Assembly (NCBI GenBank): GCA_964634755.1
Contig: CAZWJH010000027.1
Coordinates: 1-26,350, forward strand
From: JALXDT01 sp964634755
GTDB taxonomy: Bacteria; Acidobacteriota; Aminicenantia; JAMOAD01
Reading direction: 5' to 3'
DNA length: 26,350 nt
Under the pieces are notes generated by a model. It saw only the letters and a list, made by a program, of their open reading frames with translations, had not been told where the DNA came from and ran no database searches. Of this stretch, positions 22,634-26,350 are shown one piece after another; positions within the stretch are counted from its first letter, which is position 1, and each line of letters begins with the position of its first letter. The position numbers were made by a program, and so were the translations under genes.

Positions 22634-24307
22634 TTATACTTTAAACTTTTCCACCTCTTCTTTCAATTGCTCAGCTTGAGTTGAAAGATCGTTAGCTGTT
22701 ACTGCAATTTGTGATATTGCTTGAAGTGATTGCTCTGTCCCCTGAGCTATACCCTGAACATTTAGATTAACCTCTTTTACGGTTGCTGACTGCTCTGTGG
22801 TTGCTGTTGAAATTGCTGTTGTAATCTCCTGAACTTCACTTGAACTTTGAATTATTTTATCAAGCATTTCTCTACTTTTTTCAGCAAGCCTCACTCCCTG
22901 TTCTATTGCTTCAAGAGATTCATCCATTGCTACTACAGCACTTTCTGCTCTTCTCTGTATTTTCTTTGTTATTTCCTCTATCTCTTTAATAGATTTTGCA
23001 GTTCTCTCTGCAAGTTTCCTTATTTCGTCTGCCACAACCGCAAAGCCTCTACCAGCTTCCCCTGCCCTTGCAGCCTCAATTGCTGCGTTTAAAGCAAGAA
23101 GATTTGTTTGATCAGAAATATCAATTATAACTTTTAAAATTTCACCAATTCCTTTTGCAGACTCACCAAATTCATTAATAACCCCTGAAAGCCCTGCAGA
23201 TTTTTCAGAAATTGTTACAATTGAGTCAATGGTTTTAGCCATAGCTTCTGAACTCTGATTTGTAATTTCAACCATTCCTTCAACTTTATCACTTGAAGAT
23301 TCCGTCATTCTCTGATTATCTTCAATAGTAGCTGTAAGTTCTTCCATCGCTGAGGCAACAGATGCGGATTGCGCTGCTTGCTCTTCGGATGTTGCTGAAA
23401 GCTCTTCTGCAGTAGAAGATAACTCTGTAGAAGCAGAGGAGACTGTTGCCGCATTATTTTTTATATTGGAAATAATCTCAGAAAATGAATTTACTAAATT
23501 TCTTAATGCATTCTGAATTATACCAATTTCATCTTTCCTCTCCGTATCAAGATTTATTGTTAAATCAAAGTTGTTTTTAATTTTTAATATTTTTTCTTTA
23601 AGAGAATTTAAAGGATTAATAAAGCTTTTTCTGAAAAAGGTTAATAATGCAATTAGTATAAAAGCAGAAAAAATAACGGCTATTAAAATACCTTTTACTA
23701 TTTCTTTTTTTTCAAATTTAGCAACCCAAAGAGCTTCGTCCTCTATCTCTTTTTTTATGTTTTGATAGTACTCTCCAGTACCAATTATCCATTTGTAAGG
23801 TTTAAAAACTTTTACAAAACTAATTTTAAGCTGAGGCTTGTCTTTTCCAGGCATTGGCCAGTAATAATTAACAAACCCTTCTCCTTTCTCTTTCGCAACC
23901 TTAACTGTTTCTTTGATCATGTAAAGACCATTTTTATCTTGTAGCTCTATAAGATTAGCTCCTTTTAACTTTTCAGTAGGATGTTCAAGCATCACTCCAT
24001 TGAAATCATTAATCCAGAAGTATCCAGAGTTACCATACTTCGAGTTGCTTATAAATCCCATAAGATTTTTTTTAATCTTCTCTTCTGGCAATCCATCTTT
24101 TTTCATCTTGTTGTAATATGCTTTCAGTGCTAAAAGTTCGCTATCCACAAGAGATTTTACTCTTTTCTGGACATTTTTTTCAACATATTTTTTTGCAAAG
24201 GAGCTTACAACTTTGTCTTGATTTAACTCAAGAATAAAAATAATAGTTAAAAAACCTAAAATTACGATTAAATTTACTTTTGTTACTATTTTTAATCTTT
24301 TAAACAT
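22634..24307 (-). CDS. Methyl-accepting chemotaxis protein with single Cache sensor
   Basis: A 557-residue transmembrane chemoreceptor. TM1 is about 11-27. The periplasmic part (about 30-200) is an sCache_2-type sensor (GNSGYFWINDFNGVMLEHP, KDKPQLKISFVKVFKPYKWIIGTGEY), a domain that often binds small organic acids. TM2 is about 205-225, HAMP about 226-280, and the cytoplasmic coiled-coil hairpin has its tip at DQTNLLALNAAIEAARAGE followed by GRGFAVVADEIRKLAERT (420-437), which binds CheA and CheW. The C-terminus (EEVEKFKV) lacks a CheR-binding NWETF-type tail. GGAGG lies 14 nt upstream of the ATG, too far; an 8-bp tandem duplication of the start region explains this. The 3' end is duplicated in the remnant at 21009-21258. 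Confidence 0.95.
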   Translation of the reverse strand: MFKRLKIVTKVNLIVILGFLTIIFILELNQDKVVSSFAKKYVEKNVQKRVKSLVDSELLALKAYYNKMKKDGLPEEKIKKNLMGFISNSKYGNSGYFWINDFNGVMLEHPTEKLKGANLIELQDKNGLYMIKETVKVAKEKGEGFVNYYWPMPGKDKPQLKISFVKVFKPYKWIIGTGEYYQNIKKEIEDEALWVAKFEKKEIVKGILIAVIFSAFILIALLTFFRKSFINPLNSLKEKILKIKNNFDLTINLDTERKDEIGIIQNALRNLVNSFSEIISNIKNNAATVSSASTELSSTAEELSATSEEQAAQSASVASAMEELTATIEDNQRMTESSSDKVEGMVEITNQSSEAMAKTIDSIVTISEKSAGLSGVINEFGESAKGIGEILKVIIDISDQTNLLALNAAIEAARAGEAGRGFAVVADEIRKLAERTAKSIKEIEEITKKIQRRAESAVVAMDESLEAIEQGVRLAEKSREMLDKIIQSSSEVQEITTAISTATTEQSATVKEVNLNVQGIAQGTEQSLQAISQIAVTANDLSTQAEQLKEEVEKFKV

Positions 24308-24315
24308 TTAAACAT
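24300..24315 (-). repeat. 8-bp tandem duplication at the chemoreceptor start codon
   Basis: On the minus strand ATGTTTAA occurs twice in tandem (24315-24308 and 24307-24300). The first ATG has the ideal spacing to GGAGG (six nt) but opens a seven-codon frame (MFKCLKD, then TAA); the second opens the receptor. Confidence 0.9.
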
Positions 24316-24334
24316 GAGCAACCTCCAATGCCAA

Positions 24335-24363
24335 ATTTTATTATTATATTTCACTTATGTCAA
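24335..24363 (-). promoter_or_regulatory. sigma70 promoter for the chemoreceptor
   Basis: Minus strand TTGACA (24363-24358), 17-bp spacer, TAAAAT (24340-24335), 27 bp before the start codon. No sigma28-type flagellar promoter was recognised here. Confidence 0.65.
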
Positions 24364-24368
24364 TAATC

Positions 24369-24397
24369 TTGACATTACTTTTAAATAAAAATATTCT
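24369..24397 (+). promoter_or_regulatory. sigma70 promoter for the GH3 gene
   Basis: TTGACA (24369-24374), 17-bp spacer, TATTCT (24392-24397), 29 bp before the ATG. It is back to back with the chemoreceptor promoter; the two -35 boxes are only five bases apart. Confidence 0.6.
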
Positions 24398-24426
24398 TAT
24401 AAGATAAAAAACTATGGAGAAAAAGA

Positions 24427-26350
24427 ATGAAAAAAAGAATATTACTCTTATTTATTTGTATCTTGTTTTTTACCTCAATCTTAATTAATGCAAATTTAGG
24501 AAATCACAAAATACTGGAATACAGGATTGCTAAAATTTTAAAAAAATTTTCCCTTAAAGAAAAAATATTGCTTCTGCACGGGCATGGCTTTGAAGTGTCA
24601 GGTATTAAAAGACTTGAAATTCCCCCTTTAAAAATGAGTGATGGCCCTGCAGGGATTAGATGGGGAAGAGCTACAGCATTTCCAGCACCTGTTGCTCTTG
24701 CTGCGACATGGAACCCTGAAACAGTTTATAAAGTAAGTAAAGCAATGGCTGAGGAGCTTAAAGCTTATGGGCGAAATGTATTTTTAGCTCCCTGTGTTAA
24801 TATTCATAGAATACCTGTCGGAAGTAGAAATTTTGAAAGTTATGGAGAGGATCCATATCTTGCAGGGGAAATTGCGGTCGGTTTTATAAAGGGAGTTCAG
24901 GATACCGGAGTAATATCTTGCGTTAAACACTATGTCGCAAATAATCAGGAATGGAATAGGACTAAAATAGATGTCATAGTAAGCGAAAGGGCGTTAAGAG
25001 AAATTTATATGCAAGCTTTTAAAAAAGCCGTAAAAAAAGCCGGTGTTTGGAGTGTAATGTCTGCTTACAATAAGGTAAACGGAGATTATTGCTCTGCCAA
25101 CAAGTACATTTTAACTGATATTTTAAAAAATGAATGGGGTTTCAAAGGTTTTGTAGTTTCAGATTGGGGAGCAACCCACAGTACAATCAAGAGTGCAAAG
25201 GCAGGTCTTGATATTGAGATGCCCTACGGCAAATTTTTCTCTGACAAACTACTAAAAGCAGTAAAGGATGGAAAGATAAGTGAAGAACTAATTAACGATA
25301 AAGTCAGAAGAATCTTAAAAGTAATGGTAAAGATGAATATGTTGGGCAAAGATTTTAAGAAAAAGAGAAAATCTGAAATAAAAAAAATTGTCTTATCCCA
25401 TAAAAAACTTGCAAAAGAGGTGGGCGAAGAGTCAATGGTTCTTTTAAAAAACAGCAACAGCACCCTTCCAATTGATTTAAACAAAATAAAATCCATTGCA
25501 ATAGTGGGCCCGAATGCCAAGTATGCAAGAACAGGTGGCGGGGGTAGTGCTTATGTAAGGCCTTTTTATTCAATTTCTCCTTTAAAAGGAATTAAAAATT
25601 ATTTAAATGGTAAGAAAATCAAAATTTATTATGCCCCCGGAACAAGTATCAAAGGGGATGTTCTTCCTGTATCCGAAAAATTTGTTAACTATAATAATAA
25701 AAATGGTTTTTTAGGTGAGTATTTTCTTAACAGAAATTTAAAGGGGAAACCTGCAATGAAAAGGATAGACAGAGAACTTTACTTCAATTGGTCTTATGAT
25801 CTTCCGGAGCTTGATCTTGGAAAAGGAAATGATAGCAATGAGTTTTCAGTAAGATGGCGAACAGAGCTTCTTCCCCCCGTAAGTGGAAAATACAGATTAA
25901 AATTTTTATCCGATGGTGGAATCCGCGTTTATTTAAATGGAAAACTCATTTTAAAAAGGTGGAAAAATCCGGAAAAAACTTTTGAAATAAATTTAAAAAC
26001 AGTTGATGTTAACTTAATTAAAGGGAATAAGTATAAATTAAAGATTGAATATTCCTCTTCATGGTCAATTTCTGAGTTTAAATTTGGATGGGATATTCCG
26101 GGGGACAATCCCGTTCAAAAGGCAATTAATATAGCTAAAAAGAGCGATCTGGTGATTGTTTTCCTCGGACTTTCTCCTCATTTTGAAACAGAGAGCAGAG
26201 ACAGGGATAGTATGGAAATTCCCAATCAAAATGAATTAATTGAAAAACTCCTTAAAGTTAACCCCAATATAGTTGTGGTTTTAATAAGCGGAACCCCTTT
26301 AAATATAAGTAGCTGGAATGACAGAGTTTCCGCAATTTTACAGGCGTGGT
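24427..26350 (+). CDS. Secreted GH3 beta-glycosidase with PA14 insert (3' end beyond window)
   Basis: The frame is open from the ATG at 24427 to the window end, 641 codons, and lacks its stop. GGAG lies seven nt upstream. A signal peptide is present (MKKRILLLFICILFFTSILINA). The GH3 N-terminal barrel covers about 30-330 and contains MSDGPAGIRWG, NFESYGEDPYLAGE, CVKHYVANNQE and the nucleophile D246 in FVVSDWGATHS. The GH3 C-terminal domain begins about 345 (EESMVLLKNSNSTLPI), is interrupted by a PA14 domain at about 427-558 (GEYFLNRNLKG, SGKYRLKFLSDGGIRVYLNG), then resumes. E589 in the ESRDR motif is the likely acid/base. GH3 enzymes with this layout act on beta-glucosides or other oligosaccharides in the periplasm or outside; the exact substrate is not predictable. 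Confidence 0.94.
   Translation, partial: MKKRILLLFICILFFTSILINANLGNHKILEYRIAKILKKFSLKEKILLLHGHGFEVSGIKRLEIPPLKMSDGPAGIRWGRATAFPAPVALAATWNPETVYKVSKAMAEELKAYGRNVFLAPCVNIHRIPVGSRNFESYGEDPYLAGEIAVGFIKGVQDTGVISCVKHYVANNQEWNRTKIDVIVSERALREIYMQAFKKAVKKAGVWSVMSAYNKVNGDYCSANKYILTDILKNEWGFKGFVVSDWGATHSTIKSAKAGLDIEMPYGKFFSDKLLKAVKDGKISEELINDKVRRILKVMVKMNMLGKDFKKKRKSEIKKIVLSHKKLAKEVGEESMVLLKNSNSTLPIDLNKIKSIAIVGPNAKYARTGGGGSAYVRPFYSISPLKGIKNYLNGKKIKIYYAPGTSIKGDVLPVSEKFVNYNNKNGFLGEYFLNRNLKGKPAMKRIDRELYFNWSYDLPELDLGKGNDSNEFSVRWRTELLPPVSGKYRLKFLSDGGIRVYLNGKLILKRWKNPEKTFEINLKTVDVNLIKGNKYKLKIEYSSSWSISEFKFGWDIPGDNPVQKAINIAKKSDLVIVFLGLSPHFETESRDRDSMEIPNQNELIEKLLKVNPNIVVVLISGTPLNISSWNDRVSAILQAW

Noticed and set aside
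25224..25573. Minus-strand open frames near the right edge
   Set aside because: They are antisense to the conserved GH3 coding sequence and have no family features.
1..26350. CRISPR arrays, tRNA or rRNA genes, prophage or transposase genes
   Set aside because: I looked for regularly spaced repeats, tRNA-like TTCAA arms with CCA-type ends, and recombinase motifs and saw none; this was by eye only.

Overview
The window is AT-rich and densely coded. It looks like a chromosomal piece of a Gram-negative-type, anaerobic, motile heterotroph. The evidence is a primary sigma factor with the long non-conserved insert typical of Gram-negatives, an outer-membrane-type beta-barrel protein ending in Phe, an L27 without the Firmicutes N-terminal extension, a chemoreceptor, an aldehyde ferredoxin oxidoreductase and a secreted GH3 glycosidase. 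I cannot name the phylum from sequence alone; an uncultivated lineage is likely. A run of exactly 100 N flanked by two identical 55-bp sequences shows that this is a scaffolded short-read assembly.

Bases 1-8984 (all minus strand, read from right to left) are a housekeeping block: rplU, rpmA, obgE, nadD, rsfS, a sigma54-activator-like protein, rlmH, a GT-A glycosyltransferase resembling compatible-solute synthases, then dnaG and rpoD. Genes overlap or nearly touch. Consensus sigma70 promoters precede rplU and dnaG. The sigma54-activator-like protein keeps its P-loop and GAFTGA loop but has lost the Walker B acids and both arginine fingers. The start of one more minus-strand gene is visible at bases 1-32.

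Bases 9154-15815 (plus strand) are a signalling block: a type I periplasmic binding protein overlapping a hybrid histidine kinase, a small membrane protein, a secreted protein of unknown function, and a second hybrid kinase with two PAS domains. No DNA-binding response regulator is present. A short GC-rich hairpin separates this block from the next one, which converges on it.

Bases 15836-18412 (minus) hold an aldehyde ferredoxin oxidoreductase gene preceded by a MerR-XRE-cupin regulator. The regulator's promoter contains a perfect 9-bp inverted repeat and appears to give a leaderless mRNA. Bases 18496-20969 (minus) are a three-gene Zn/Mn-type ABC transporter operon (binding protein, ATPase, permease), also apparently leaderless.

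Bases 21009-24363 hold a beta-barrel outer-membrane protein gene between two chemoreceptor sequences. The right one is intact. The left one is a remnant with a large internal deletion and a nonsense codon. Its 5' end matches the gene start at bases 1-32, which suggests that gene is another chemoreceptor. The barrel gene is split by the N run, but the two halves join in frame once the duplicated 55 bp are collapsed. From 24427 to the right edge runs a secreted GH3 glycosidase with a PA14 insert, cut by the window end.

The observations most worth follow-up are the catalytically degenerate sigma54-activator-like protein inside the ribosome-assembly operon, the binding-protein/hybrid-kinase pair, the MerR-XRE-cupin/AOR unit with its palindromic operator, and the mosaic chemoreceptor locus.
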